Shown in pieces: positions 16,884 through 25,743 of a stretch of 64,000 nt of DNA. The notes beneath the pieces are model-generated. The model saw nothing but the letters and a program-made list of their open reading frames with translations. It was not told the DNA's origin and did no database searches. This stretch comes from Streptomyces longhuiensis (GTDB lineage: Bacteria; Actinomycetota; Actinomycetes; Streptomycetales; Streptomycetaceae): NCBI RefSeq assembly GCF_020616555.1, contig NZ_CP085173.1, positions 4,661,501 through 4,725,500 on the forward strand. The letters are read 5' to 3'. Numbering within the stretch: position 1 is the first letter of the stretch; each line of letters starts with the position of its first letter. A program made the translations under genes and the position numbers.

Positions 16884-18157
16884 GGAAGGACCTCCGGGGC
16901 GGCAGGAATGGGATCGTATGCGGTTGTCTCGTCGGGCCCGTCGGCGTCGTTGCCGTCGTGGTGTCCGTATGCGTCGCCGCCTACGTGTCCTGGGCCGCGG
17001 TCGCGGGTCGCGCCTGCCTCCGGCAGCCGCAGGGTGAACGTGGAGCCCTGGCCTTCGGAGCTCCATACGGTGACTTCCCCGCCGTGCGAGGCAGCCACGT
17101 GCTTGACGATGGCGAGGCCGAGGCCCGTGCCGCCGGTGGCCCGGGAGCGGGCCGGGTCGACCCGGTAGAAGCGCTCGAAGATGCGCTCCTTGTCCTTGTC
17201 GGAGATACCGAGGCCCTGGTCGGTGACCGCCACTTCTATGAGGTCTCCGCCGGGCGCGCTGACCCTGCGCGCGGCTATGCCCACGCGGGTTCGGGCCGGG
17301 CTGTAGTTGACGGCGTTCTCGACGAGGTTGCCGAGAGCCGCGGCGAGCTGGCCGCGGTTGCCCCAGATCTGGAGGTCCGCGGTGCCTCCCGCGGCCATGG
17401 TGATCTGCTTCGTGCCGGCCTGGTGGCGGCAGCGGTCGATCGCCTCGGCGACGAGTTCGTCGACGCGGACCGGCTCGGCGTCCTCCAGCGGGTCGTCGTT
17501 CTGCACCCGGGACAGGTCGATGAGCTCCTGGACCAGGTTCGTCAGGCGGGTCGCCTCGATCTGCATCCTGCCTGCGAAGCGCTCCACCGCCTCCGGGTCG
17601 TCGGACGCGTCCATGACCGCCTCGGAGAGGAGGCTGAGCGCGCCGACCGGGGTCTTCAGCTCGTGGCTGACGTTCGCCACGAAGTCACGGCGGACCGCCT
17701 CGATGCGGCGGGCCTCCGTCAGGTCCTCCACGAGGAGCAGGACCAGGCGGGAGCCGAGGGGAGCCACCCGCGCGGAGACCGCGAGGGCGTCCCCGCGGCC
17801 GGTACCGCGGCGGGGCAGGTCGAGCTCGACCTGTCGTATCTCTCCGTCACGGCGGGTGTCCCTGGCCATGAGGAGCATCGGCTCCACGGCCAGCTTGCCG
17901 CCTCTGACCAGGCCGAGGGCGTACGCCGCCGAGCTGGCCTTGACCACGCTGTCCGCCTCGTCCAGGACGACGGCGGAGGAGCGCAGTACGGAGAGGACGG
18001 TGTCGACGCCGGGCGGAAGGACCGGGTCCGTGTGCAGGGAAGTACGGGTGGGGCGTTTCTGGTCGCGTTCGCTCCAGCGAAACGCCAGCATGGCGATCAC
18101 GCCGGTGCACACCCCGGCGATCGCTGCCGCTGCGGCGACCGCCGCGTTCACGTCCAT
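16880..18157 (-). CDS. phoR: Phosphate sensor histidine kinase PhoR
   Basis: This 425-residue membrane kinase has one N-terminal membrane segment (about residues 5-27), a PAS-like linker, the H-box FVANVSHELKTP near residue 160 and the N-box NLVENAVNYSP. G-boxes DQGLGISDKDKERIFERFYR and GTGLGLAI follow. The C-terminal 45 residues are a His/Asp/Gly-rich disordered tail. The short extracytoplasmic part suggests it senses through PhoU and the Pst transporter rather than binding phosphate directly. It is divergent from phoU and shares a PHO box with it. Confidence 0.96.
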   Translation of the reverse strand: MDVNAAVAAAAAIAGVCTGVIAMLAFRWSERDQKRPTRTSLHTDPVLPPGVDTVLSVLRSSAVVLDEADSVVKASSAAYALGLVRGGKLAVEPMLLMARDTRRDGEIRQVELDLPRRGTGRGDALAVSARVAPLGSRLVLLLVEDLTEARRIEAVRRDFVANVSHELKTPVGALSLLSEAVMDASDDPEAVERFAGRMQIEATRLTNLVQELIDLSRVQNDDPLEDAEPVRVDELVAEAIDRCRHQAGTKQITMAAGGTADLQIWGNRGQLAAALGNLVENAVNYSPARTRVGIAARRVSAPGGDLIEVAVTDQGLGISDKDKERIFERFYRVDPARSRATGGTGLGLAIVKHVAASHGGEVTVWSSEGQGSTFTLRLPEAGATRDRGPGHVGGDAYGHHDGNDADGPDETTAYDPIPAAPEVLP

Positions 18158-18230
18158 GCCTCCAGGTTATGCGCCTCGCAAGCGCTGCCCACAGCCGTCC
18201 GAGTGGTACCTCGAACACTCGTCGCCCAGA

Positions 18231-18274
18231 GTTCACCTTGGATACAGGGGTGATTCATTTGAGGTGACGGAAAC
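18231..18274. promoter_or_regulatory. PHO box (PhoP operator) between phoR and phoU
   Basis: Four consecutive 11-nt units begin GTTCACCTTGG (18231), then ATACAGGGGTG, ATTCATTTGAG and GTGACGGAAAC. The first and third units fit the Streptomyces PhoP direct-repeat consensus (G[GT]TCAYYYR[GC]G). The position between the divergent phoRP and phoU transcripts is where PhoP autoregulates in S. coelicolor. Confidence 0.85.
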
Positions 18275-18300
18275 GGACGCGTACAGGGCCGAACGTGGGA

Positions 18301-18324
18301 GCGTGGGGCACAGCAGCCCCACGC
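18301..18324 (+). promoter_or_regulatory. Hairpin in the phoU leader
   Basis: The perfect 9-bp inverted repeat gcgtggggc/gccccacgc with a 6-nt loop ends 8 nt before the phoU ribosome site. It could act as an mRNA stabiliser or attenuator, but no anti-hairpin is evident. Confidence 0.4.
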
Positions 18325-18346
18325 AGTGAGTGAGAGGGACAGTTGT

Positions 18347-19030
18347 ATGCGTGACGCGTACCACGAGGAACTTGACTCGATCGGCGAGGGCCTGGTCGAG
18401 ATGGCCCGCCTTGTCGGGTCGGCGATCGGGCGCGCCACCACGGCCATGCTCGACGCCGACCTGAAGCTGGCCGAGAGTGTCATCGCGGCGGATCAGAAGG
18501 TCGACGACCTGCAGCATGACCTGGAGGCGAGGGCGATAGCCCTGCTCGCGCGCCAGCAGCCCGTCGCCACGGACCTGCGGATCGTCGTGACCTCGCTGCG
18601 GATGAGCGCGGACCTGGAGCGCAGCGGTGACCTGGCGCAGCACGTCGCCAAGCTCGCCCGGCTGCGGTTCCCGGACAAGGCCGTTCCGCACGACCTGCAC
18701 GCGACCGTCCTGGAGATGGGGCAGCTCGCACAGCGGCTCATGGCGAAGTCCGCCGAGGTCATCATCACCAAGGACGTCGACCTCGCGCTCCAGCTGGAGC
18801 AGGACGACGACGAGATGGACCTGCTGCACCGGACGCTGTTCCAGCACCTGATGGACGACCGGTGGAAGCACGGCATCGAGACCGCCGTGGACGTGACGCT
18901 GCTGGGCCGTTACTACGAGCGCTTCGCCGATCACGCGGTCTCCGTGGCCAAGCGTGTGGTGTACCTGGTGACCGGTGAGCACGCCGACGAGATCCAGCCG
19001 CCGCAGCCGCAGCCTGTCGACGGCCGCTGA
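18347..19030 (+). CDS. phoU: Phosphate transport regulator PhoU
   Basis: This 227-residue all-helical protein has two PhoU repeats, each with an acidic metal-binding motif (ERSGDLAQHVAKLA near residue 90 and YYERFADHAVSVAKRVVYL near residue 190). PhoU links the Pst transporter to PhoR and dampens signalling when phosphate is plentiful. ATG 18347 is chosen because of the purine-rich GAGAGGGA just upstream. An in-frame GTG at 18326 would precede this site. It is divergent from phoR-phoP across the PHO box, as in other streptomycetes. Confidence 0.95.
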   Translation: MRDAYHEELDSIGEGLVEMARLVGSAIGRATTAMLDADLKLAESVIAADQKVDDLQHDLEARAIALLARQQPVATDLRIVVTSLRMSADLERSGDLAQHVAKLARLRFPDKAVPHDLHATVLEMGQLAQRLMAKSAEVIITKDVDLALQLEQDDDEMDLLHRTLFQHLMDDRWKHGIETAVDVTLLGRYYERFADHAVSVAKRVVYLVTGEHADEIQPPQPQPVDGR

Positions 19031-19060
19031 GCCGGGCCTCTCTCGGGGTGATGTGTCGGA

Positions 19061-19095
19061 CGGGGGCCCCGCACCTGTGTGGTGCGGGGCCCCCG
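19061..19095. terminator. Bidirectional terminator
   Basis: A perfect 14-bp stem (19061-19074 and 19082-19095) with a 7-nt loop lies between phoU and the convergent Cys-rich peptide gene. Confidence 0.9.
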
Positions 19096-19110
19096 TCGTG
19101 TTCCGTCCAG

Positions 19111-19269
19111 TCAGCCCGAGCAGCCGCCGCACTGGCACGGCGCGCCCGACTGGCAGCCGCAGCCGCAGCCCGAGCCGCAGCCGCAGGCGCCTAGCAGGAC
19201 CAGCCGGTGCGGCTGCGCGACTTCCGTGGGCTGCTCTGCGACGGCTTCGGGGGTGGGGGACTCGGCCAT
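19111..19269 (-). CDS. Cys-rich metallothionein-like peptide
   Basis: This 52-residue peptide has an ordinary first half (ESPTPEAVAEQPTEVAQPHR) and then 25 residues with eight Cys, all as CxC, CxxC or spaced CGC motifs (ACGCGSGCGCGCQ, PCQCGGCSG). The ATG at 19269 follows GAGGAGGGA at a good distance. Such density without a secretion signal suggests a metal-binding buffer (Zn, Cu or Cd), like actinobacterial metallothioneins. No known metal regulator is adjacent. It is convergent with phoU across a terminator and lies just upstream of a permease gene end. Confidence 0.75.
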   Translation of the reverse strand: MAESPTPEAVAEQPTEVAQPHRLVLLGACGCGSGCGCGCQSGAPCQCGGCSG

Positions 19270-19330
19270 GGTGTTCCCTCCTCGGGGCGAACTGCCTGTC
19301 ACCCAGTTCATGCCCCGCCCGGCGGGCGCG

Positions 19331-20893
19331 TCAACGGCGCACACGCGCGCGGGCGTTCGCCTTTGCGGCCACTGTGTGGCCGATGGTGCCGATGAGTAGC
19401 AGGGCGACCACCGTGCCCAGCGTGAATGCCTCGAACGCCGTCCGCGACACCCCCCACGTGTCGTGGAATTCGTACGCGATGCCGAGGAGCGCCTCCAGCG
19501 TGCCCGGGAACAGGGCAGCCCATGAGCCGGTCAGGATCCACGCGTAGACCAGCGCCGCGCAGATCATGAACCCCTTCGTACCGAAAGGGACTTGGTACGG
19601 GCGCGGTACGTCCCTGTGGCGCAGGCGCAGGACCGCCAGGGCCGGGATCACCGTCAGGTACGAGAGCAGCAGCGTCGTCACCGCGACGGTCAGGACGACC
19701 GAGAACACCGCCGCCGCGTCGCCGTCCGCGAGCCGCATCGCCGCCACCATGAACACCGTAGCGATCGCCCCCGACAGCAGGTTCGTGCGCACCGGTGTGC
19801 CCAGCGTCGGGTGGAACGCGCCCAGCCTGCGGCTGAAGAAGCCGCCGTCCGCCGCCGCCATCGCCTGCATCCGGTCGCTGACGATCATCCAGGCGCTGCC
19901 CTGGGTGAGGAGCGCGAAGACGAAGAGGAGCGCGGTCGCCTTCAGGAGTGCGCCGCTCGCGCCTCCGTAGATCGTGAAGATGGTCTGGGCGCCCTCCATG
20001 AAGCCGCCGATGCCGGTCACCTTGCCGGGCGGGACCACGGAGAGGATCGCCAGGACGGGGAGCAGGTAGCAGGCCGCCGCGATCGCCGCGGAGCGTCCGA
20101 GGGCCGTGGGGACGTCGCGTTGCGGGTTGTGCATCTCCTCGCCCGCCGCGTTCGGGGCCTCGAAGCCGACGTAGGCGAAGAGGAGCACCGGGACGAGCGC
20201 CAGGAACCCGGCCGTCGTGGGGGTGAAGGTGGCGGTGGTGTGGTCCGCCGTTCCTGTCAGCCCCTGGAAGCCGTGCTCCAGTCCGTACGCCACTGCCGTC
20301 GCCGTGAACACGGTGAGCGCGAGGACCTTGGCCGCCGCGCCCGCCGTCGTGATCCATTTGCCTCTGCGCAGCGAGACCACCGCCGTGAGGATCGCCGTCC
20401 AGATGAACACCGTCTTGAACGCGTAGTCGGCGAACGTGCCCTGGCCCAGGCGGAACACGAAGCCGTCCCAGGTCTGGGCCGCGATGAACACGAGCGAGCC
20501 GCCCAGCCAGATCGGGTTCGTCACCCAGTAGAAGAGCGTCGTGATCGCCGCCGTCAGCCGGCCGAACGCCAGCTTCACCCAGACGTAGGGACCGCCCTCC
20601 TGGGGAAAGGCCGCGCCGGTCTCCGCGAAGAGCAGCGCGTACGGGATGAGGAACGCGACCGCGATGACCGCCGTCCACGTCACCGCCTCTCCGCCGCCCG
20701 TCGCGATCTGGCCCACCGTGTCGAAGGAGATCACCGCGGCCACCGCCATCGCCGTGATGTCGAAACGGCGGAGGCTTCGGTGGAGGTTGGGGGTGGAGGT
20801 GGGCGTGCTTTCCGCGGAGGTGAGGGTGCCTTCCGCGTCCGCGGGGGTCGTGCTGGGGGGTGGAGGTGCTGCTTGTTCTTTGTAGTCGGGCAC
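19331..20893 (-). CDS. APC superfamily amino acid/polyamine permease
   Basis: This 520-residue transporter has about 12 membrane segments. The first unwound helix is FDTVGQIATGGGEAVTW, and the core VLLFAYVGFEAPNAAGEEMHNPQRDVP near residue 240 is diagnostic of APC permeases. GTG 20893 (PDYKEQAA) is preferred because ACGAGGA precedes it; the in-frame ATG at 20941 has no ribosome site. It lies downstream of an aminotransferase and an aldehyde dehydrogenase on the same strand, so it probably imports their substrate, an omega-amino acid or diamine. Confidence 0.9.
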   Translation of the reverse strand: MPDYKEQAAPPPPSTTPADAEGTLTSAESTPTSTPNLHRSLRRFDITAMAVAAVISFDTVGQIATGGGEAVTWTAVIAVAFLIPYALLFAETGAAFPQEGGPYVWVKLAFGRLTAAITTLFYWVTNPIWLGGSLVFIAAQTWDGFVFRLGQGTFADYAFKTVFIWTAILTAVVSLRRGKWITTAGAAAKVLALTVFTATAVAYGLEHGFQGLTGTADHTTATFTPTTAGFLALVPVLLFAYVGFEAPNAAGEEMHNPQRDVPTALGRSAAIAAACYLLPVLAILSVVPPGKVTGIGGFMEGAQTIFTIYGGASGALLKATALLFVFALLTQGSAWMIVSDRMQAMAAADGGFFSRRLGAFHPTLGTPVRTNLLSGAIATVFMVAAMRLADGDAAAVFSVVLTVAVTTLLLSYLTVIPALAVLRLRHRDVPRPYQVPFGTKGFMICAALVYAWILTGSWAALFPGTLEALLGIAYEFHDTWGVSRTAFEAFTLGTVVALLLIGTIGHTVAAKANARARVRR

Positions 20894-20978
20894 GTCGGTG
20901 TCCTCGTGAGCTGGGGACGGGTGGGACGGTGCGGGTGGCATGGGGGCGCTCGGTGGTTCGTGGGGCAGGGCCCCGGGG

Positions 20979-22331
20979 CTACTTGGTGATGTCGCCCGCC
21001 GGTGTCGTGCGTTCGAGGACCGAGCGCATCGCCGTCGCCGCCTCCTTCGCCTCCTGCTCCGTCATGATCAGCGGCGGGGACAGGACCAGGCTGTGGGCCG
21101 AGTCGCGGACGATGACGCCCGTCTCCTTGCGGATCACGTCGTGCGGCATGCGGGCCGGGTTCATGGGGAGGGGGGTGCGGGTCTCGCGGTCCGCGACCAG
21201 TTCCACCGCCAGCATCATGCCGACCGAGCGGATCTCGCCGACGATCGGCAGGTCGCCCAGCGCGTCGGTGAGCTGGTCGTGGAGGTACTCGCCCATCGTG
21301 ACGGCGCGCGACAGGAGGTTCTCCCGCTCGATGATGTCGAGGTTGGCGAGCGCCACCGCCGCCGCCACCGGGTGCCCGTTGTACGTGTAGCCCATCGGGA
21401 AGCCGTGGTCCTGGAGCAGCGCCTCGGTCACCTCGTCGGAGACCAGGAGTGCGCCGAGGGGTGTGTAGCCCGACGTGATGCCCTTGGCCGTCGTGATGAT
21501 GTCCGGCTTCACGCCGAAGTGCTGGGCCGCGAACCATTCGCCCACGCGGCCGTACGCCGTCACCACCTCGTCGAAGATGAGGAGGATGCCGTGGCGGTCG
21601 AGGACCTCGCGCACGCGCGGCCAGTAGTCCGCCGGCGGGACCAGCATGCCGCCCACGCCCATGATGGGCTCGCCGATCATCGCCGCGATGTTGGAGGCGC
21701 CGATCTCCGCGATGCGGCCCTCCAGTTCGGCGATCAGGAAGTCGGTGGGGTCGGCGTCGCCGTAGAGCTCCGTGCGGTAGGGCCACGGGGGCGTCAGGTG
21801 GCTGACGTGCGGCATCATCGGGGCGAAGCCCTCGTGGTAGACCGGGAAGCCGGTGGCCGAGCCGCCGCCGTAGCCGATGCCGTGGTACGCCTTGTCGCGG
21901 GCCAGGATCCAGGTGCGGGAGCCCTCGCCCCGGCGGTGGTGGTAGTAGCGGGCCATCTTGATGGCCGCCTCGTTGCCCTCCGAGCCGCCCGACGTGAAGT
22001 AGACGTGGTTGAGGTTGTCGGGGGCCAGTGTGGCGAGGCGCTCGGCCAGTCGGATCGCCTTGTCGTTCGAGAACTCCCAGAAGCTCGTGAAGTATTCGAG
22101 CTGCTGCATCTGGGCGTGCGCGACGTCCGCGATCTCCTTGCGGCCGTGGCCGACCTGGGCGAGCCAGAGCCCGCCGGTCGCGTCGAGGTAGCTGCGGCCC
22201 TCCGCGTCGGTGAGGCGGCAGCCCTTGCCCTCCGTCATCACCACGCGCTCCTCGGCGGTGCCGGGGAGGTAGGGGTGGATGATGTGCGCCCGGTCCGTGG
22301 CGGCGAGCTGCTGTGCGGGGGTGAGGGTCAT
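20979..22331 (-). CDS. Class III (omega-amino) aminotransferase, PLP-dependent
   Basis: This 450-residue enzyme has YFTSGGSEGNEAAIKMAR near residue 105 (phosphate-binding), LLIFDEVVTAYGRVGEW near 255 (cofactor Asp) and DIITTAKGITSGYTPLGA near 288 with the PLP Lys. Length and motifs fit the putrescine/beta-alanine/taurine:pyruvate aminotransferase group. Its product semialdehyde would be oxidised by the aldehyde dehydrogenase encoded 83 bp upstream. ATG 22331 follows GAAGGGA. The exact amine is not determinable. Confidence 0.92.
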   Translation of the reverse strand: MTLTPAQQLAATDRAHIIHPYLPGTAEERVVMTEGKGCRLTDAEGRSYLDATGGLWLAQVGHGRKEIADVAHAQMQQLEYFTSFWEFSNDKAIRLAERLATLAPDNLNHVYFTSGGSEGNEAAIKMARYYHHRRGEGSRTWILARDKAYHGIGYGGGSATGFPVYHEGFAPMMPHVSHLTPPWPYRTELYGDADPTDFLIAELEGRIAEIGASNIAAMIGEPIMGVGGMLVPPADYWPRVREVLDRHGILLIFDEVVTAYGRVGEWFAAQHFGVKPDIITTAKGITSGYTPLGALLVSDEVTEALLQDHGFPMGYTYNGHPVAAAVALANLDIIERENLLSRAVTMGEYLHDQLTDALGDLPIVGEIRSVGMMLAVELVADRETRTPLPMNPARMPHDVIRKETGVIVRDSAHSLVLSPPLIMTEQEAKEAATAMRSVLERTTPAGDITK

Positions 22332-22414
22332 GGTGTTCGTCCCTTCGGGAGGTCGTGTGGAGGGTCGGGGGGCCGTCCGGGCGGTCGCCGTCGGGCCCGG
22401 TCGCGCGTGCGGGT

Positions 22415-23878
22415 TCACGCGTACGTGATCCACGTCGTCTTCAGGCCCGTGTACTTGTCGAGGGAGTGGAGCGACAGGTCCCTGCCGTGGCCCGACTGTT
22501 TGAAGCCGCCGAACGGCGTGAGGGGGCTCAGCGCGTCGACCGTGTTCACCGAGACCGTCCCGGCGCGCAGGGCGTCCGCCACGCGGTGGGCGCGGGCCAG
22601 GTCCCTCGTCCACAGCGAGGCCGCCAGGCCGTACGGGGAGTCGTTGGCGGTCCGAATCGCCTCTGCCTCCGTGCTGAAGGCGTGGACCGTCAGGACCGGG
22701 CCGAAGAGTTCCTCGCTCGCCAGGGGCGCGTCGGGGCGCAGACCGGTGACGATCGTGGGGGTGAGGTACGCGCCCTCGCGCGTGCCGCCCGTGATCACCT
22801 TGCCGTCCGATGCCTCGACCGCGCCGAGGACCCGGACGGCCTGGGCCTCGTCCACCAGCGGGCCGAGGTTCGTGTCGGGGTCCAGGGGGTCGCCAGGCAC
22901 GAAGCGTGCCGCGTGTTCGGCGACGCGGGCCGTGAACTCCTCGGCGATCGAACTCTCCACCAACAGGCGGGTGTTGGCCGAGCAGACCTGGCCGGCGTTG
23001 TACGCGAATCCCCAGGCCGCGCGCTCCGCCGCCGCGTCCAGGTCCGCGTCGGCGAAGACCACGTTCGGGCTCTTGCCGCCCGCCTCCGGCCAGACCTGCT
23101 TCATGTTCGACTCGGCGGCGTAGGCCTGGAAGAGGCGGGCGACCTTCGTCGAGCCCGTGAAGACCAGGGTGTCGACGTCCTCGTGCAGCCCGAGGGCCCG
23201 GCCCGCCGTGTCGCCCATGCCGGGGACGACGTTCAGCACACCGTCGGGGAGACCCGCCTCCGCCGCCAGTTCGGCCAGACGCAGGGCCGACAGCGGGGAC
23301 TGCTCCGCCGGCTTGAGTACGACGCTGTTGCCCGCCGCGAGGGCCGGCGCCAGCTTCCAACTCGCCAGGTCGAGGGGGAAGTTCCACGGGACCACGGCGC
23401 CCACCACGCCCAGCGGTGTGCGGCGGACCGTCGCCAGGTTGCCCGGGGGCGTCGGCGCGATCTCGTCGTACAGCTTGTCGGCGGCCTCCGCGTACCAGGC
23501 GAAGACGCCGGCCGCGCCGGGCACGTCCGTGCCGTACGACTCGGCGATCGGCTTGCCCATGTCGAGGGTATCGAGGAGGGCCAGTTCCTCGGCGTCGGCG
23601 GCGATCAGGTCGGCGAGCCTGAGCAGGACGCGCTTGCGGGCCGCGGGGTCGGTGCGGGACCAGCGGCCGTCGTCGAAGGACGTGCGGGCCGCGCGGACCG
23701 CCGCGTCGATCTCGGGCGCTTCGCCCCGGGTGACGTGTGCCGTGACCTCGCCGGTGGCCGGGTTGACGGTGGGGAAGGTGGCCCGGGACCGCGCCTCGGT
23801 CCATGTGCCGTCGATGAACGCCCTGGTGCGTGGCGTCAGTTCGGCGGCTCGGCGCTGCCAGTCTGCGTGGGTGTTCAT
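22415..23878 (-). CDS. NAD(P)-dependent aldehyde dehydrogenase (PuuC/gamma-aminobutyraldehyde type)
   Basis: This 487-residue enzyme has the NAD-binding VVPWNFPLDLASWKLAPALAAG near residue 155 and the catalytic Glu in VWPEAGGKSPNVVF. The catalytic Cys is in FAYNAGQVCSANTRLLV near residue 290. These are complete, and length is standard. The pattern is nearest to gamma-glutamyl-gamma-aminobutyraldehyde dehydrogenase. It leads a three-gene catabolic run with the aminotransferase and permease. The divergent TetR gene 115 bp away is the probable regulator. Confidence 0.93.
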   Translation of the reverse strand: MNTHADWQRRAAELTPRTRAFIDGTWTEARSRATFPTVNPATGEVTAHVTRGEAPEIDAAVRAARTSFDDGRWSRTDPAARKRVLLRLADLIAADAEELALLDTLDMGKPIAESYGTDVPGAAGVFAWYAEAADKLYDEIAPTPPGNLATVRRTPLGVVGAVVPWNFPLDLASWKLAPALAAGNSVVLKPAEQSPLSALRLAELAAEAGLPDGVLNVVPGMGDTAGRALGLHEDVDTLVFTGSTKVARLFQAYAAESNMKQVWPEAGGKSPNVVFADADLDAAAERAAWGFAYNAGQVCSANTRLLVESSIAEEFTARVAEHAARFVPGDPLDPDTNLGPLVDEAQAVRVLGAVEASDGKVITGGTREGAYLTPTIVTGLRPDAPLASEELFGPVLTVHAFSTEAEAIRTANDSPYGLAASLWTRDLARAHRVADALRAGTVSVNTVDALSPLTPFGGFKQSGHGRDLSLHSLDKYTGLKTTWITYA

Positions 23879-23906
23879 GCGGCGGCTCCCTCTACTTCTT
23901 TGAGAT

Positions 23907-23974
23907 CGGATTCAAACAATGAGGTGCCGGGTCGTCAATGCCATGGACGCAAGGAACTTGATTTATTTGAACCG
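23907..23974. promoter_or_regulatory. Distant inverted half-sites in the dehydrogenase/TetR promoter region
   Basis: CGGATTCAAA (from 23907) and TTTGAACCG (23966-23974) form an imperfect inverted pair about 49 nt apart in the only AT-rich stretch between the divergent genes. They are candidate half-sites for the adjacent TetR regulator. Confidence 0.35.
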
Positions 23975-23993
23975 AGTAACAGAGAATTAACCC

Positions 23994-24608
23994 ATGGGGA
24001 ACAAGCCTGGGAGACCGAAGAACCAGACGGCGCGCCGCGAGGCCCTCGTCGACGCGGCGGGACGCGCCATCGCCGAGCGGGGCCTGGAGGGGCTGCGCAT
24101 CAAGGACATCGCCGCCGAGGCGGGCATGTCGGCGGGGTCGGTCCTGTACTACTACCCGGAGATGGACGAGCTGGTCCTCGAAGTGCACCGGGGCGCCGTG
24201 GAGCGCTATCTGGCCGCGCGGCAGGGGGCCGTGGACGGGGCGACCGGAGCCGTGGCACGACTGCGGGCCCTCGTGGGGAGCGGGCTGCCGGGCGGCTCGG
24301 GAGACGCCGTGCACGGACTGCTCTTCGAGCTACACCGGCGCGCCGACCGCAGCTCCGGGCACGCGACGTTGATGGCGTCCCTCTTCGCGCGCGAGGTCGC
24401 CCTGTACGCGACCGTGCTCGAAGTCGGCGCGGCCGTGGGGGAGTTCACGCTCACCGAGCCCGTCGCCGACCTCGCACGCAATCTCGTCGCGCTGGAGGAC
24501 GGCTACGGCCTGCACATCGTCAGCCGCAACGCCGAGCTGACGCCGGACGTCGCCCGGCGCCTGCTCCTCGGCTACGCGCGGACGGTCACCGGCTGCCCGG
24601 AGCTGTGA
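23994..24608 (+). CDS. TetR family transcriptional regulator
   Basis: This 204-residue regulator has an N-terminal helix-turn-helix (LVDAAGRAIAERGLEGLRIKDIAAEAGMSAGSVLYYYPEMDEL, residues about 18-60). A helical ligand-binding domain follows. VLYYYPEMDELVLEV resembles BetI-type regulators. It is divergent from the aldehyde dehydrogenase operon and likely represses it until an amine or aldehyde ligand binds. Its 3' end overlaps the convergent M20 hydrolase gene by 23 bp. Confidence 0.9.
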   Translation: MGNKPGRPKNQTARREALVDAAGRAIAERGLEGLRIKDIAAEAGMSAGSVLYYYPEMDELVLEVHRGAVERYLAARQGAVDGATGAVARLRALVGSGLPGGSGDAVHGLLFELHRRADRSSGHATLMASLFAREVALYATVLEVGAAVGEFTLTEPVADLARNLVALEDGYGLHIVSRNAELTPDVARRLLLGYARTVTGCPEL

Positions 24609-25743
24609 GCCGGGCCCGCTCCCGGTCGTCGCCCGCGAGGGCCACCGCGGTGAGCGCCATGCCCAGCGCGCCGTCGAGGACCGCCCGGTCCGCGTCCGGG
24701 GTGACGCACGCCGCCGCGAACTCCTTCTGGTGGTTGACCGCGGGCAGCGAGTTGATGCCCAGGTAGGGGTGGATGGCGGGCAGGACGCGGGAGACGTTGC
24801 CCATGTCCGTGGAGGCGCGGTTCATCCGGGCCGCCGGCGATCCGGGGCTGTCGAAGGTGCGGCCGAGGGATCCGGCCGCCCGCCGGTAGGCGGCCAGCAT
24901 CGCGGCGTCGTTGCGGAACTCCGAGTACGGGCGGGACTCCGGCTCCATTTCGAGGTCGCAGGCCGAGGCCAGGGCGCCGGCCTCGAAGCATTTCTCGACG
25001 CGCGGCTGGAGCGCGGACAGCTCCTCGAGACTTCCCGCGCGCACGTACCAGCGGCCCTCGGTCAGCTCCGGGATCGCGTTCGGGGCCTCCCCGCCGCGCG
25101 TCACCATGCCGTGCACGCGCGTGGTGGATGGGAGCTGCTGGCGCAGGAGTCCGATGGCGACCTGGGCGACGGTGAAGGCGTCCGCCGCGTTGCGGCCCTG
25201 CTCCGGGTACGCCGCCGCGTGCGCCGCCTTGCCGTGGTAGCGGACCTTGAGGTGCGCGACCGCGTACGGGTCGGCCTCGGCGACGTCCGCGGGACCGGGG
25301 TGCACCATCATCGCCGCGTGCACCCCGTCGAAGGCGCCGCGCTCCAGCATGAGGATCTTGCCGCCGCCGCCCTCCTCGGCCGGGGTGCCGAAGACGGTGA
25401 CCTTGAGGCCCAACTCGTCCGCCACCGGAGCCAGTCCGGCCGCGGCGCCCACCGCGGCCGCCGCGATGACGTTGTGCCCGCAGGCGTGGCCGAGGCCGGG
25501 CAGCGCGTCGTACTCGGCGCAGATCGCGAGGTGCAGCGGGCCGCTGCCGACGGTGGCGGTGAAGGCGGTGGGCAGGCCCGCGGTGCCGGTCACGACGTCG
25601 TAGCCGAGGTCGTCGAGGGCGTACGCGGTCCAGCGCGCCGCCTTCTCCTCCTCCCACGCCACCTCGGGGTTCGCGTGGATGCGGTGGCTCAGGGCGAGGA
25701 GTTCGGGCGCCGCCTTCGCGACCGCCTCGCGCACGGGCCTCAC
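24586..25743 (-). CDS. M20 family amidohydrolase/peptidase
   Basis: This 385-residue metallohydrolase starts at GTG 25743, overlapping the upstream stop by 4 bp. Its likely metal ligands are in EYDALPGLGHACGHN near residue 85, TPAEEGGGGK near 120 and GKAAHAAAYPEQGRNA near 170. The last is also the dimerisation-domain entry. The pattern is of the AbgB/PM20D2 amidohydrolase branch, which cleaves small amides such as N-acyl amino acids. It is the last gene of a five-gene operon headed by a flavin reductase, where it may hydrolyse a ring-opened amide intermediate (inferred). Confidence 0.9.
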   Translation of the reverse strand: MRPVREAVAKAAPELLALSHRIHANPEVAWEEEKAARWTAYALDDLGYDVVTGTAGLPTAFTATVGSGPLHLAICAEYDALPGLGHACGHNVIAAAAVGAAAGLAPVADELGLKVTVFGTPAEEGGGGKILMLERGAFDGVHAAMMVHPGPADVAEADPYAVAHLKVRYHGKAAHAAAYPEQGRNAADAFTVAQVAIGLLRQQLPSTTRVHGMVTRGGEAPNAIPELTEGRWYVRAGSLEELSALQPRVEKCFEAGALASACDLEMEPESRPYSEFRNDAAMLAAYRRAAGSLGRTFDSPGSPAARMNRASTDMGNVSRVLPAIHPYLGINSLPAVNHQKEFAAACVTPDADRAVLDGALGMALTAVALAGDDRERARLTAPGSR

